Positions 1 through 9,409 of a stretch of 64,000 bases of DNA are shown piece by piece; within the stretch, counting starts at the first letter, position 1; every line of letters begins with the position of its first letter. A program made the translations under genes and the position numbers. The notes below the pieces were generated by a model. That model saw only the letters and a list, made by a program, of their open reading frames with translations. It searched no databases and was not told the DNA's origin. The DNA lies in assembly GCA_041399155.1 (NCBI GenBank), contig JAWKTI010000005.1:186001-250000 (forward strand). The letters run 5' to 3'. This DNA is from Zavarzinella sp. (lineage in GTDB: Bacteria; Planctomycetota; Planctomycetia; Gemmatales; Gemmataceae).

Positions 1-454
1 AAATCGGGCTGATATTGAAACCGGTGGCGCGGTAGAGTTTCAGGCGATCTTCTTTCGGGCCAGACATCGTCTCTTCATGTGGGAAAATTTTGCCTGTTCC
101 GAATGGTTCCAGCCGCACGCGGGCAAAAAAGCCACGCCGACGATAACTGGTGCCATCAACAGTGTATTCCTGCTCCAGCACATACAGATTTCGCAACGTA
201 TCCTGTTGCAGCACGTGATCCTGCAACCAACCGTTCAGGGTTTGTGCCGCACGCGAATACTTGTTGTTGGTGGGGGTATCGCCCGGTTCATCGCGGTTTA
301 ATTCCAGACGGATCGCGTTATACGGATTCTGATCGTACAACTGCTGCTGCAATTCCGGCCCAATCACATCGTAGGGTGGTGCAATTACCTCGCTTAACGT
401 ACCCGCCTTGCCTAAATCGTACCGAAAGCCACGAAAGGCTCGAATATCCGCCAT
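1..454 (-). CDS. DUF1015 family protein, N-terminal part (cut by window edge)
   Basis: Read on the minus strand from the ATG at 454, this frame stays open to the window edge and gives about 151 residues. The start (MADIRAFRGFRYDLGKAG), followed by VIAPPYDVI and a YNAIRLELNRDEP stretch, is the characteristic N-terminus of DUF1015 proteins, which usually run to a little over 400 residues, so roughly the last two thirds lie outside. The family has no firmly established biochemical role; it is soluble and conserved in many phyla. The gene is transcribed away from the membrane-protein gene that starts near 745, so the roughly 290 bp between them should hold both promoters. I see no distinct motif there. 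Confidence 0.8.
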   Translation of the reverse strand, partial: MADIRAFRGFRYDLGKAGTLSEVIAPPYDVIGPELQQQLYDQNPYNAIRLELNRDEPGDTPTNNKYSRAAQTLNGWLQDHVLQQDTLRNLYVLEQEYTVDGTSYRRRGFFARVRLEPFGTGKIFPHEETMSGPKEDRLKLYRATGFNISPI

Positions 455-744
455 GAAACAACTTCCTCGCTGCGATCACCAGTCCCGGACATCACCCTGC
501 AGAACTGGATGGAACATAAAACCCATTCGGGTGCCAAAAAACCACTCATTTCAGTAAGGTGGATTGTATTGGTAATCAACCTTGTGGATGAAGTACAAAC
601 AAGATCTTCACGGTCTCAGGGGAAGAAAGTCTAGGATCACGTGGGCAAACTGATCACAGCATCGATAATCGTGTTCCGCATCCGTCATTTTGAATGCGGT
701 TTCATACAACGGCATACAAGGAACTATTTGCCCACGGTTTAGAA

Positions 745-2298
745 ATGCGCTACTACTGGCTACTTTCCATCCTGCTTGCGATGATCTTTGCCTGGAGTCA
801 TACGCAATCACCGTTGTTTTACTCCAATCAGAATCAGTATTTGCTGCATGCTGCGGGTAAGGTACCGTGGGGGCATTTGTCTCAGGATTGGCTGGCAAAT
901 ACACGCGACCCCACACCCGTTTTTTCCGGTGGTGCCACCATTCTCTGGAAAACGGTGGGCGTCTGGTCATTTCAAGTAATCTATTTTCTGGCACTGATGG
1001 GCTATTTTCTGCTTCTTTCCCACCTGGTGCGTGTGGTATTTTCCCTGAAATGGCATTTCGGCTGGGCGTGTGTCTTCATTCTGTTGCATGCTGGAATACT
1101 GCGTTTTGCTTCCGATCGGCTGATTGGCGTGGATTATCCCTGGTTTTTCCATTGTGGGCTGGCGAGCCAGTATATTCTGGGGCCAGGTTTACAGCCTTCC
1201 GTGTTTGGGGTGGTGGTTCTGGCGGGAATTGTTGCCTACTCCAGTGGCAGAACTTTACTGGCAGTATTTCTGGTGGCTGCAGCCAACTTGGTACATTCCA
1301 CCTATCTGCTGGCGGCAGCGATGCTGACTGCCGGTTTCATCCTGGATCATCTCTTACGTCGCGACTGGAAAACTGCCCTGAAATGCGGTGGGCTGGCTCT
1401 GTTGACCGTGTCTCCGATTGTGATTTTCAACTGGCTGAAATTCGGGCCAGCAGATGCAGAACTGTTTCGGCAGTCGCAGGCAATCATTGCGTGGGATCGA
1501 ATTCCCCATCATACCTTGTTGTCACGCTGGTTTGACTGGATTGCCGCCGTGCAGGTGGGCTGGATTCTGCTGGCGGTGGCGTTTTTATACCGCACGAGGC
1601 TATTTGTTCCTCTGCTGACAACCTGCATTCTTGCAGCCGTGGGCACGCTGATGGTACTGCAGACCCACCACGCCACACTGGCACTGATGTTTCCATGGCG
1701 AATTTCTGCAGTATTGGTGCCTATTGCCACAGCAATCAATCTGGGATTTCTTTTTAGTAAGATTCGTTGTGCCCCCACTTGGTGCCAGGGAATTGGTATT
1801 GTGATCTTACTGTTCACCACTGGTGGGGCCTTCTACCTGTATTACAACAAACTGGCCTATCGCGAACCGGAAGGGGAAAACGCCGCGATGGATTATGTTG
1901 CCAGCACTGCAACTGCCGAAGATCTCTATCTCGTGCCCGCTCGATTTGCCAAGCCCACGACGAAACGCGGGGTATTCTCATCCACCTTTTCCCGTGGGCC
2001 CAAACGCGATGCAATCGTCTATTTCGAAATGGCCCGCTTTCGCTTAACCACGGGTGCCCGCCTGTTTGTTGATTTCAAATCGATCCCATATTACGCAGAC
2101 GATATTATCGAATGGAAACGACGGGTTGAGCGGTGCGTGAGGTGGTTTGGCCAATCGAGCTGGAATGAAGAGCTGATTGCAGAAATGAAACAGGAAGGAA
2201 TTACCCACGTGGTGGTGCCCACCCAGACACCGATTACCTCATCCCACCTGGAGTTGAAGTTTGAAGGTGGGACCTACCGCGTCTATCAGCTAAAATGA
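745..2298 (+). CDS. Polytopic membrane protein of unknown function (DUF6798-like)
   Basis: About 517 residues. The first 360 or so form around ten hydrophobic segments, beginning directly with YYWLLSILLAMIFAW. The C-terminal 150 residues are soluble, with an ETNA-like mixture of charged residues ending in THVVVPTQTP. The SQDWLANTRDPTPVF motif after the first helix and the FRLTTGARLFVDFKSIPY motif near the end resemble planctomycete membrane proteins I associate with DUF6798; that name is from memory and uncertain. The overall design, a multi-helix bundle with a soluble tail, is reminiscent of GT-C-type glycosyltransferases, but no catalytic motif is clear. An in-frame ATG at 694 would add 17 residues. 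Neither start has a strong ribosome site, and I prefer 745 because the first helix then starts at the N-terminus. Confidence 0.7.
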   Translation: MRYYWLLSILLAMIFAWSHTQSPLFYSNQNQYLLHAAGKVPWGHLSQDWLANTRDPTPVFSGGATILWKTVGVWSFQVIYFLALMGYFLLLSHLVRVVFSLKWHFGWACVFILLHAGILRFASDRLIGVDYPWFFHCGLASQYILGPGLQPSVFGVVVLAGIVAYSSGRTLLAVFLVAAANLVHSTYLLAAAMLTAGFILDHLLRRDWKTALKCGGLALLTVSPIVIFNWLKFGPADAELFRQSQAIIAWDRIPHHTLLSRWFDWIAAVQVGWILLAVAFLYRTRLFVPLLTTCILAAVGTLMVLQTHHATLALMFPWRISAVLVPIATAINLGFLFSKIRCAPTWCQGIGIVILLFTTGGAFYLYYNKLAYREPEGENAAMDYVASTATAEDLYLVPARFAKPTTKRGVFSSTFSRGPKRDAIVYFEMARFRLTTGARLFVDFKSIPYYADDIIEWKRRVERCVRWFGQSSWNEELIAEMKQEGITHVVVPTQTPITSSHLELKFEGGTYRVYQLK

Positions 2299-2394
2299 GT
2301 TTCCTCTCATTTTCTTCCCATCGAATCAAATTGTTTCTTTCGGTTAAGATCTCTATTCGGTAAACTAACGCTTTCAACCGAGGAGAAACCTCTC

Positions 2395-3837
2395 ATGAGA
2401 ATTGGATTTGCATTGGCGCTGATTGTCTGTAGTGCCAGTTTCAGTTTTGCAAAAGATCGCCCACCGAACATTGTTTTCATTATGGCAGACGATCTGGGAT
2501 ATGAAGAACTGGGCTGTTTCGGACAGAAAATGATCCGAACACCAGCAGTGGATGCATTAGCAAAAGGTGGGATGAAACTGACCCGATTTTACTCCGGCAA
2601 TGCCGTCTGCGCACCTTCGCGGTGTAATCTGATGACTGGCAAGCACCCAGGGCACGCCTTCGTGCGAGATAACCGCCAGTTTGTGCCCAAAATGGAAGGC
2701 CAGTTTCCCATGGCGGATGGGGAAATCACTGTGGCAGAAGTGCTGAAAAAGCATGGCTATGCCACCGGCGCCATGGGGAAATGGGGCCTGGGCATGTTTG
2801 ATACGGAAGGCAGTCCGTTGAAACAGGGTTTCGACTACTTTTATGGCTACAACTGCCAGGCACACGCCCACACGCACTATCCGACCCACATTTATCGGAA
2901 CGACAAACGAATTGACCTTCCCGGAAACAATGGTCAGACCGGCGATACCTATACACAGGACATGTTTGAAAAAGAGGCTTTGGAATTCGTTGAGAAAAAT
3001 CAACAGAAGCCCTTTTTCCTCTACCTGCCATTTACCGTGCCCCACGTGGCGGTACAGGTGCCGGATGATTCGCTGGCGGAATACCTTGGCAAACTGGGCG
3101 ACGATCCTGCCTACGATGGCTCGAAGGGTTATCGCAAACACCCTGCACCACACGCTGGTTATGCGGCAATGGTCACTCGGATGGACCGCACCGTGGGGCG
3201 GTTAATGGCAAAGCTGAAAGAATTAAAACTTGATGAGAACACACTGGTGATTTTTACCAGCGATAACGGACCCACCCACAATGTTGGTGGGGCGGATTCC
3301 ACATTTTTTGAATCGGCAGGTAAGCTTCGTGGCCTGAAGGGCAGCCTTTATGAAGGTGGAATTCGTGTGCCTACAGTGGCCTATTGGCCCGGAAAAATAG
3401 CCCCCGGTTCCGAATCTACCAGTCCATTCGCCCACTGGGACGTCCTTCCCACGTTGGCAGAAGTAGCAGGCGCTCCTGCACCGCAGGGAATTGATGGCAT
3501 CAGCTTTTTGCCCACCTTGCTGGGTAAGGAACAGAAACAACATGAGTTTCTGTATTGGGAGTTTCCCGGTTATGGAGGTCAGCAGGCAGTGCAGGCTGGC
3601 CCATGGAAAGCGGTGCGGCAAAAATTAGGCACCGGCGTGGTCAAAACGGAACTTTACAATCTGCAGAATGACCCTTACGAAGCAACGGATGTCGCCAGCC
3701 AGCACCCCGATGTGGTGAAAAAAATGGAAGCGATCATGGTGCAGGAACACACCCCATCAAAAATCTTCCCACTGCAAAGCATCGATTTTGTGCCGAAGAA
3801 GAAAGTGAATCCCAAGCCCAAAGCGAAAAAACAATAA
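2395..3837 (+). CDS. Secreted sulfatase (arylsulfatase A type)
   Basis: A 480-residue type I sulfatase that hydrolyses sulfate esters, probably of polysaccharides, outside the cytoplasm. It starts with a signal peptide (MRIGFALALIVCSASFSFA). Next come the metal-binding motif NIVFIMADDLGYEELGCFG and the nucleophile motif CAPSR near residue 70, whose Cys is converted to formylglycine. GKWGLG and the late TSDNGPTHN metal site complete the alkaline-phosphatase fold. The C-terminus is Lys/Pro-rich. A GAGGAGA ribosome site precedes the ATG. It is the first of three sulfatases in the window and stands as a single gene, convergent with the SGNH hydrolase. No formylglycine-generating enzyme gene is present here. 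The substrate cannot be told from sequence. Confidence 0.93.
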   Translation: MRIGFALALIVCSASFSFAKDRPPNIVFIMADDLGYEELGCFGQKMIRTPAVDALAKGGMKLTRFYSGNAVCAPSRCNLMTGKHPGHAFVRDNRQFVPKMEGQFPMADGEITVAEVLKKHGYATGAMGKWGLGMFDTEGSPLKQGFDYFYGYNCQAHAHTHYPTHIYRNDKRIDLPGNNGQTGDTYTQDMFEKEALEFVEKNQQKPFFLYLPFTVPHVAVQVPDDSLAEYLGKLGDDPAYDGSKGYRKHPAPHAGYAAMVTRMDRTVGRLMAKLKELKLDENTLVIFTSDNGPTHNVGGADSTFFESAGKLRGLKGSLYEGGIRVPTVAYWPGKIAPGSESTSPFAHWDVLPTLAEVAGAPAPQGIDGISFLPTLLGKEQKQHEFLYWEFPGYGGQQAVQAGPWKAVRQKLGTGVVKTELYNLQNDPYEATDVASQHPDVVKKMEAIMVQEHTPSKIFPLQSIDFVPKKKVNPKPKAKKQ

Positions 3838-3851
3838 CCCCATTGTGCGGG
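3837..3851. terminator. Weak hairpin between convergent genes
   Basis: A short GC stem (CCCC, loop ATTGTGC, GGGG) lies directly after the sulfatase stop and 28 bp before the end of the convergent SGNH hydrolase gene. It is followed by an AT-rich stretch but no clean T-run, so it may be a bidirectional terminator only by position. Confidence 0.25.
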
Positions 3852-3878
3852 GAAGTATTTTCATGAAGTTTCCGTAAG

Positions 3879-4532
3879 TTACTTCAGTTCAAGCATTTCC
3901 GTAATTTTCGCGGTGACAGCTTTCACCAGGAAGGCATTCCCGGCTGGCGTATAGTGCGTGCCATCTTTTCCGAGGCACTTCGCCGGATCGTTCTGTTGGA
4001 CCACCTGATACAGATCGTTCAGCGGCACGCCATGTTTTTTCATTATTTTGGTCGCCACCTCATTGAATTTCTTCACATCCGCATCAAAACGGTCGAAATT
4101 GGCTTTCCTGCCTGCGTGCCGCTCATCAATAATGGGCGTGGTCAGTGCATACACCAGTTTCGCCTTCGTGCTGGTTTTCAACTGGGTAATGATTTCATTC
4201 AGATTTTTCTCATAATCAGCCAGACTAACCTGAAATGAGCCATTTTTCATTTTTTTCAGGTCGTGCAGCCCACAATTGATGTGTACCAGATCAGGCTGGG
4301 GGTCAATTGCCCATGCTTTGAGGTTTTTCAGCACGTTGGAACTATCTCCACCGTTCGGTTTGGGAGAAATGATGGTCACTTTGCCTTGTAGTGCCTTGAT
4401 CACTTCCGGTGCGTAACCCATGCGGATGGAATCACCAATCAGCACCACGGTGGGCAATTTTTTTGCGGGTTCCTGTGCCCCACCGATGTGGGGGATTGCA
4501 AACAGCAAAGTCAGTAACAGAATTCGATACAA
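3879..4532 (-). CDS. Secreted SGNH/GDSL hydrolase
   Basis: A 217-residue exported esterase or lipase-like enzyme. The signal peptide is YRILLLTLLFAIPHIGGAQ. The SGNH blocks are visible: GDSIRMG carries the Ser nucleophile, a Gly is in block II (NGGDSS), NCGLHDLKK carries the block III Asn, and DGTHYTPAG carries the catalytic Asp and His. I place the start at a TTG at 4532 because GGAG lies 7 bp upstream and the signal peptide then begins at once. A TTG at 4559 would add nine residues. In planctomycetes such enzymes often deacetylate or de-esterify polysaccharides beside sulfatases, which fits the convergent neighbour, but the substrate is unknown. Confidence 0.85.
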   Translation of the reverse strand: MYRILLLTLLFAIPHIGGAQEPAKKLPTVVLIGDSIRMGYAPEVIKALQGKVTIISPKPNGGDSSNVLKNLKAWAIDPQPDLVHINCGLHDLKKMKNGSFQVSLADYEKNLNEIITQLKTSTKAKLVYALTTPIIDERHAGRKANFDRFDADVKKFNEVATKIMKKHGVPLNDLYQVVQQNDPAKCLGKDGTHYTPAGNAFLVKAVTAKITEMLELK

Positions 4533-4789
4533 GTGATTACTCCATAAGAGGTTACGCAAGAAGCACAGAATGGATTCTTTGCAGATTCCACCCCATACGC
4601 AATGGTATTGAACCGCAGAAAGTGACCAGAATCAAGCAAGAAACGGAAAAGGTGAACAAGTAGTGATTTTTGACCAGCCACAATTGAATAACAACCTATC
4701 AGGCTCGGAAATTTCAGTTGGCACTTCGAAACTATCTTAAGCCCATTCATCTATGAAAAGCGTTGTGGGCAGGTTCTTATTCGATCTGG

Positions 4790-6283
4790 TCAATTCCCAT
4801 TAATTTCTGCCGATGGGGCGTTGCCAGTTTCTTTTAACAGTCGGATCATGTTTTTCTTGTAGGCTTCTACCCCAGGCTGGCCATAAGGATTAATGCCAAG
4901 CATTTTCCCTTCAACTACCGTGGCCAGCATCAGCATCTGCATTAACTGGCCGATCGTGTGTTCGGAGAGCACTGGTAATGTTATCGTGGCGGTGGGACGG
5001 GCTGCTTCCCAATACGCCTGATTCGTACCGGCGGCAGCAGCAGTTAAAATCTCCGGCAGGGTGCGGCGGCTGAACTGGTTCAGGTCATCTTCATTGCGAT
5101 CGTTCATCCCCACCGCGATTGGTGCGTGGCGGGTCGATTTCACCATCAGATTGTTAATGAATTTATCGCGGCTGCCTTCCTGAAACTGTTGCCCACGGGA
5201 ATGCAGGTCGCGAGTCTGAACTGCTGTCAATGGGGTGGGGCCAATCGATTCCTTGCCCAGCGATTCTGCCAGTAACTGGTCGTACCACATGCCCAGTGCT
5301 TCCAGCTTTTTGGTCCACACAGCCATAATGCGGGTGTTCTTTTCCAGTTTCGCACTCATCAGATGATTGACCGCAACGAATTGCAGGACGGGATTGCGCT
5401 CGAAAGGTTCTTCCAGAAATCGCTGCGTCATGCTGGCAGCACCGAGTAGCAGAGCCTGGACATCCAGCCCCAGAATGGCTGCGGGAACCAGGCCCACCGC
5501 AGTAAACACGGAAAAACGCCCGCCGATGCCATCTGGAATGTTCAGAATCGACGGATCTTCAAAGCCATCTGCGTGGCAGAGATTGCGTAATTTCCCTTGT
5601 GGGCCGGTAACCGGAATGATTTTGCTTCGCCAGGTTTTGCCATCCCCACCGTAATATCGGCTGAGTTCGTCTCGCACCACTCGGTAGGCGGCCGCGGTTT
5701 CAATGGTGCCACCCGATTTGCTGATGACCACGGTGCCCCAGCGTTCTTCGGGCAGATCAGGATCGACGCAGGTATTTTCCAGCAGTTCAATCAGGTCCCG
5801 CAGGGTATCGTTGTCGACATTGTTCCCTTCAAAATACAGGCGGGGCTTGCCCAGCCGCATTTTCGGTGGCAGTTCATTGTGATAAGTGTGGGTCAGTGCG
5901 TCGAACAACGCCTTTGCACCGAGATACGAACCGCCAATGCCCAGCACTACCACGCGATCAACATCGCGGGCCATTGCATGAGAAAGCTTTAATATTCTGC
6001 CCAGCTCTGAATTTTCACCTTTCCTGCGGTATTGGTCCAGCAGCTTCCCGGGGTAATCAATAAAGCCATTGTCCAGTGGCTGCAATTCAGGTGGGATTTC
6101 CTGTAACTGCCGTTCGCTTGCCACTTTCTGGCGAATTTGCATCAATTCCTGACGCAATCCGTCAATCTGAGAAACTTTTAAGAAATTCTGGCTCTGAAGT
6201 TCTGCCAGTGGTGTCCAGGCTTCCGCACGTGGGCTGATCGCACCGGAATAGTCAAACGCGATCGATTCATCAGGCAACTGCAT
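4790..6283 (-). CDS. pgi: Glucose-6-phosphate isomerase
   Basis: A 497-residue cytoplasmic glycolytic enzyme interconverting glucose 6-phosphate and fructose 6-phosphate. Recognisable segments are VVVLGIGGSYLGAKALFDAL (phosphosugar site), VISKSGGTIETAAAYRVV (the SIS-domain Ser/Thr loop) and GGRFSVFTAVGLVPAAILGLD. The C-terminal stretch VEGKMLGINPYGQPGVEAYKKN matches the family end with its catalytic Lys region. The length fits the bacterial family. It is divergent from the phosphoglycerate mutase gene that starts about 110 bp away, so two glycolytic genes share an upstream region. The ATG start at 6283 leaves a normal N-terminus. Confidence 0.95.
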   Translation of the reverse strand: MQLPDESIAFDYSGAISPRAEAWTPLAELQSQNFLKVSQIDGLRQELMQIRQKVASERQLQEIPPELQPLDNGFIDYPGKLLDQYRRKGENSELGRILKLSHAMARDVDRVVVLGIGGSYLGAKALFDALTHTYHNELPPKMRLGKPRLYFEGNNVDNDTLRDLIELLENTCVDPDLPEERWGTVVISKSGGTIETAAAYRVVRDELSRYYGGDGKTWRSKIIPVTGPQGKLRNLCHADGFEDPSILNIPDGIGGRFSVFTAVGLVPAAILGLDVQALLLGAASMTQRFLEEPFERNPVLQFVAVNHLMSAKLEKNTRIMAVWTKKLEALGMWYDQLLAESLGKESIGPTPLTAVQTRDLHSRGQQFQEGSRDKFINNLMVKSTRHAPIAVGMNDRNEDDLNQFSRRTLPEILTAAAAGTNQAYWEAARPTATITLPVLSEHTIGQLMQMLMLATVVEGKMLGINPYGQPGVEAYKKNMIRLLKETGNAPSAEINGN

Positions 6284-6392
6284 AAACGCTTACATCCCAC
6301 ATTAGAGAATGATGAGAACTTTCACCGGAATTCGGCACAACCTGCCTACAGCATACTGTACGTCCTATTGTTGTGTCCGTAAACTCCACGAA

Positions 6393-7598
6393 ATGAAGAC
6401 ACACGATTTGATCCGCGAATTAAAGGAATCTAATGATTCCAAAATTGTCCTGCTGGTAGCTGATGGTCTGGGTGGACTACCCATGCAGCCAGGTGGGAAA
6501 ACAGAACTGGAACGCGCCTCTACGCCCAACCTGGACGATTGTGTCCGCGATGGGGTATGCGGGCTGAGCATTCCAGTATTACGTGGTATTACACCTGGCA
6601 GTGGACCAGGCCACCTGGGGCTGTTTGGTTACGACCCATTGGAATATCGCATTGGGCGTGGCATTCTGGAGGCACTGGGCATTAATTTCCAGGTGGGCTC
6701 CCGCGATGTGGCCGTGCGTGGCAATTTCGTAACTCTGGATGCCGCAGGCAACATCTCCGATCGACGTGCAGGCCGGCCATCCACCGATGTCTGTAAGGCG
6801 ATGGTCGCCAAAATGCGACAAATTACCGTGCCAGGTGTCGAAATCTTTGTCGAACCGGTGAAAGAACACCGATTTGTGGCTGTTTTCCGTGGGGATGGCC
6901 TGGGCGATGCGATTAACGATACCGATCCGCAGGCAGTAGGTGTCCCACCATTACTGGCGAAGGGCGCTGATCCCGCTTCGGAAAAAACTGCCGCTGCGGT
7001 GAATGAATTTATCGCCAAAGTACAGGATCTGCTGAAAAACGATCTCCCCACCAACGGTGCGACGATGCGAGGTTTCGCCCGTTACCCGAATATTGCCACG
7101 ATGGAAGAGATTTACGGCCTCCGCTCTGCCGCAATTGCCGTTTACCCCATGTACAAGGGCCTGGCACGCCTGGTGGGAATGGATATTCTTGATGCGGGAG
7201 ACAGTCTGCAAACTCAGGTGGATACCATGAAGGCCCACTGGGAAAAGTACGATTTCTTCTTCATGCACTACAAATACACCGACAGCACAGGTGAAGATGG
7301 CAATTTCACTGAAAAAGTAGACAAAATCGAAGAACTGGATGCCATTGTGCCACAGATTCTGGGCCTCAAACCGACCGTGTTCATCGTCACCGGCGACCAC
7401 AGTACACCAAGCAAGATGAAATCCCACTCATGGCATTCGGTACCCACCTTATTGCTGGCGAACAACGCACGCACCGATGCGGTGACTGAATTCAGCGAAT
7501 CAGCCTGCCTGCGTGGCGGTCTGGGGGAATTTTATGCCAAAGACCTGATGCTGCTGGCCATGGCCCACGCCAACCGGCTAGGGAAATACGGAGCTTAG
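6393..7598 (+). CDS. apgM: 2,3-bisphosphoglycerate-independent phosphoglycerate mutase, archaeal type
   Basis: A 401-residue enzyme interconverting 3- and 2-phosphoglycerate, of the aPGAM branch of the alkaline phosphatase superfamily. Evidence is the N-terminal metal motif KIVLLVADGLGG, the TPGSGPGHLGLFGYDP loop that carries the phosphorylated Ser, HYKYTDSTGEDGNFTEKV, and the second metal site VTGDHSTPSKMKSHSWHSVP. The length is typical of the family. The open frame extends upstream to 6309, but the extra 28 residues are Cys-rich and unlike the family, so I start at ATG 6393. It is divergent from pgi, which supports a shared glycolytic setting. Confidence 0.92.
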   Translation: MKTHDLIRELKESNDSKIVLLVADGLGGLPMQPGGKTELERASTPNLDDCVRDGVCGLSIPVLRGITPGSGPGHLGLFGYDPLEYRIGRGILEALGINFQVGSRDVAVRGNFVTLDAAGNISDRRAGRPSTDVCKAMVAKMRQITVPGVEIFVEPVKEHRFVAVFRGDGLGDAINDTDPQAVGVPPLLAKGADPASEKTAAAVNEFIAKVQDLLKNDLPTNGATMRGFARYPNIATMEEIYGLRSAAIAVYPMYKGLARLVGMDILDAGDSLQTQVDTMKAHWEKYDFFFMHYKYTDSTGEDGNFTEKVDKIEELDAIVPQILGLKPTVFIVTGDHSTPSKMKSHSWHSVPTLLLANNARTDAVTEFSESACLRGGLGEFYAKDLMLLAMAHANRLGKYGA

Positions 7599-7627
7599 AT
7601 TTGCGAAAGGTTATGATGAGAAGAAAG

Positions 7628-8155
7628 TCAGTTTTCTGAAGTTATTATCCGTTCCAATTGTGCAAAACTCAAAAACAGTCTTAATGGGCAACCAGGCAAT
7701 TCATGAAAGTCAAAACGTTGGTAGAACTTTTTGGAGTTCTCGTCAATGCAATCAACTACAATAGCGATGAATGCAAAGGTTTGACCAGCTTCGTAGCAAT
7801 CACACAAGGCATTCGCAAAAAGCCGATCACCCAATCCCATACCCTGATTCACTGTGGTAACGCCTAACCAAGCCAATATCGCTACAGGTAACATACGACG
7901 GGGTAATTTTCTAACAATTTCGTTTGGAAGATCTCCAAAATGTACTTGGCCAAGTGCAAGTGAATAAAAGCCTGCAACATTGCTATCTTCATCAAGTAAT
8001 ACCTTGGTCACAGATAGGTGTTTAGCTTGGTTTTGCAGGGCTTTGGTTGTCAGCCAATCATCAACTAATGGCTGCCCACAAGTAAATTTTTTGCGGTCAT
8101 GCCCTTTTTCCAAACGCTCCAATCGAAAACCAGGAGGGAATTGCACCCGGCTCAT
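7628..8155 (-). CDS. GNAT-family acetyltransferase toxin (TacT/AtaT-like)
   Basis: A 175-residue GCN5-related acetyltransferase. The N-terminal pattern LEKGHDRKKFTCGQPLVDDWL and the middle PRRMLPVAILAWLGVTTVNQGMGLGDRLFANAL are typical of toxins that acetylate the amino group of charged aminoacyl-tRNAs; the Q-x-x-G-x-G/A acetyl-CoA loop reads as QGMGLG. The C-terminus has the usual YQRFDFHELPGCPLRLFL. It overlaps the upstream antitoxin gene by an ATGA, with its ATG at 8155 and the antitoxin TGA at 8152-8154, so the two are translationally coupled. The longer upstream reading is antitoxin sequence in another frame. The toxin call follows from this pairing; activity is not shown by sequence. Confidence 0.85.
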   Translation of the reverse strand: MSRVQFPPGFRLERLEKGHDRKKFTCGQPLVDDWLTTKALQNQAKHLSVTKVLLDEDSNVAGFYSLALGQVHFGDLPNEIVRKLPRRMLPVAILAWLGVTTVNQGMGLGDRLFANALCDCYEAGQTFAFIAIVVDCIDENSKKFYQRFDFHELPGCPLRLFLSFAQLERIITSEN

Positions 8156-8424
8156 GCTTCTCCACGCATTAACTTGCCAAGTTGAACTTGTGCTTGAGTC
8201 AGCTTGACTGGTGCGTTCAATGCTTGCCAAAATGCAAGTTGTTCCTCAGGTGTCAGCAATATTGTCTGTGCTGCTGCAGCTTCAATTTCCTTTCGTGCTT
8301 GAGAAATCATTACCTGGCGAACATAGTCGCTGACACTGATCCGCCTCAGTTCTGCAGCTTTCACTAAGACTGCCTTACTCTCTTCGTCGAGTTGTACCAT
8401 CAGCGAGGACTGGGATTTTTCCAT
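8152..8424 (-). CDS. DUF1778 antitoxin (TacA-like, ribbon-helix-helix)
   Basis: About 90 residues. The N-terminal half (LMVQLDEESKAVLVKAAELRRISVSDYVRQVMISQARK) matches the DUF1778 ribbon-helix-helix DNA-binding module. The C-terminal half, with LTPEEQLAFWQALNAP, is the usual toxin-wrapping tail. Together with the following acetyltransferase it forms a type II toxin-antitoxin system, and the pair should repress its own promoter upstream of 8424. I choose the ATG at 8424 because AGGGG lies about 8 bp upstream; a GTG at 8433 would add three residues. Confidence 0.87.
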   Translation of the reverse strand: MEKSQSSLMVQLDEESKAVLVKAAELRRISVSDYVRQVMISQARKEIEAAAAQTILLTPEEQLAFWQALNAPVKLTQAQVQLGKLMRGEA

Positions 8425-8590
8425 AATCGACACCCCTTTTCAAATTATTGTACTGCATATTCCCTCGCCATGCTTACAGTCCATTGTTCTAAACTGGTAC
8501 AGATGCCACAATTACTCCCTGTTTTTCATTCCCCATTCCGGCGGTTGGGCTTATAGAATATCCCCATTAGCAAATGTAAGGTATTGTTGG

Positions 8591-9376
8591 ATGAAAAAGC
8601 GGAAGTACATCTTTCCCAACGTAATTGAATTGAATTACCAGGCGGGACACTGCATCGGTGTGAATGTCTACCTGGTGGAGAGCGCTGGTGAGTACTTTTT
8701 AATCGATATCGGTTTTGAAGATTCCGTGGATGAAATCGTCGAATTAATCCGCGAAATGGACTTCAGCCTGGCGAAATGCAAAGGGATTATTGCTACCCAT
8801 GCTGACAGCGACCATATTCAGGGGTTGGCAAAAGCCAAAGAGAAGCTGAAAACGCCTGTCCTGACCCACCCACTGTCGCAAATTCCGATTGAAGCGGGCG
8901 ATGCACTGGCCACTTATGCCAGTATTCCGGCTCAAGGGATTGATATTCCGATGCCGGCCTGCAAAATCGACACTCTGATCAATGAGGGCGACGTGTTGAC
9001 AGTAGGTGATCTCCAGTTACAAGTGTGGCACACTCCTGGGCATACCCCCGGGCAGCTTGCTCTGAAGATGAAAAACCTGCTTTTTTCAGGCGACAACATC
9101 TACAAAGACAGCTGCGTGGGTGTGATCGACGCCCACCATGGCTCGAATTTGCCCGATTTTGTGAAGTCGTTGAAGCGAATTCTGAACGATGATTCCGAAT
9201 TCTTACTTCCCAGCCACGGACCAGTGTTTAAGCGTGATCAAACGATCATTCAGAAAGCAATCGACCGGCTTACGCAGTACCAGTATATGTCCGATTTCGG
9301 TACCTGTGCCATTGATTGGCCCCTGATGCACGAATGGGAAGCAGATGTGATTGCGGGGAGACTACCCTCTTTCTAA
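8591..9376 (+). CDS. Metallo-beta-lactamase fold hydrolase
   Basis: A 261-residue MBL-fold enzyme. The metal ligands are THADSDH (His70, Asp72, Asp74, His75), HTPGHTPGQ with His151, and SGDNIY with Asp168. The final PSHGPVF supplies the last His. These match the glyoxalase II-like branch rather than true beta-lactamases. There is no signal peptide, so it is probably cytoplasmic. It may be a thioesterase or lactonase, but the substrate cannot be inferred. TAAGG 10 bp before the ATG serves as ribosome site. It lies 33 bp upstream of the propeller-protein gene on the same strand, though a functional link is not obvious. Confidence 0.85.
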   Translation: MKKRKYIFPNVIELNYQAGHCIGVNVYLVESAGEYFLIDIGFEDSVDEIVELIREMDFSLAKCKGIIATHADSDHIQGLAKAKEKLKTPVLTHPLSQIPIEAGDALATYASIPAQGIDIPMPACKIDTLINEGDVLTVGDLQLQVWHTPGHTPGQLALKMKNLLFSGDNIYKDSCVGVIDAHHGSNLPDFVKSLKRILNDDSEFLLPSHGPVFKRDQTIIQKAIDRLTQYQYMSDFGTCAIDWPLMHEWEADVIAGRLPSF

Positions 9377-9409
9377 ACCCCTTCAAACCTCTTGTTGGAG
9401 ACTTTCCTG

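Noticed and set aside
2557..3153. A 198-codon minus-strand open frame inside the sulfatase
   Set aside because: It overlaps the formylglycine and metal motifs of a well-supported gene and shows no domain.
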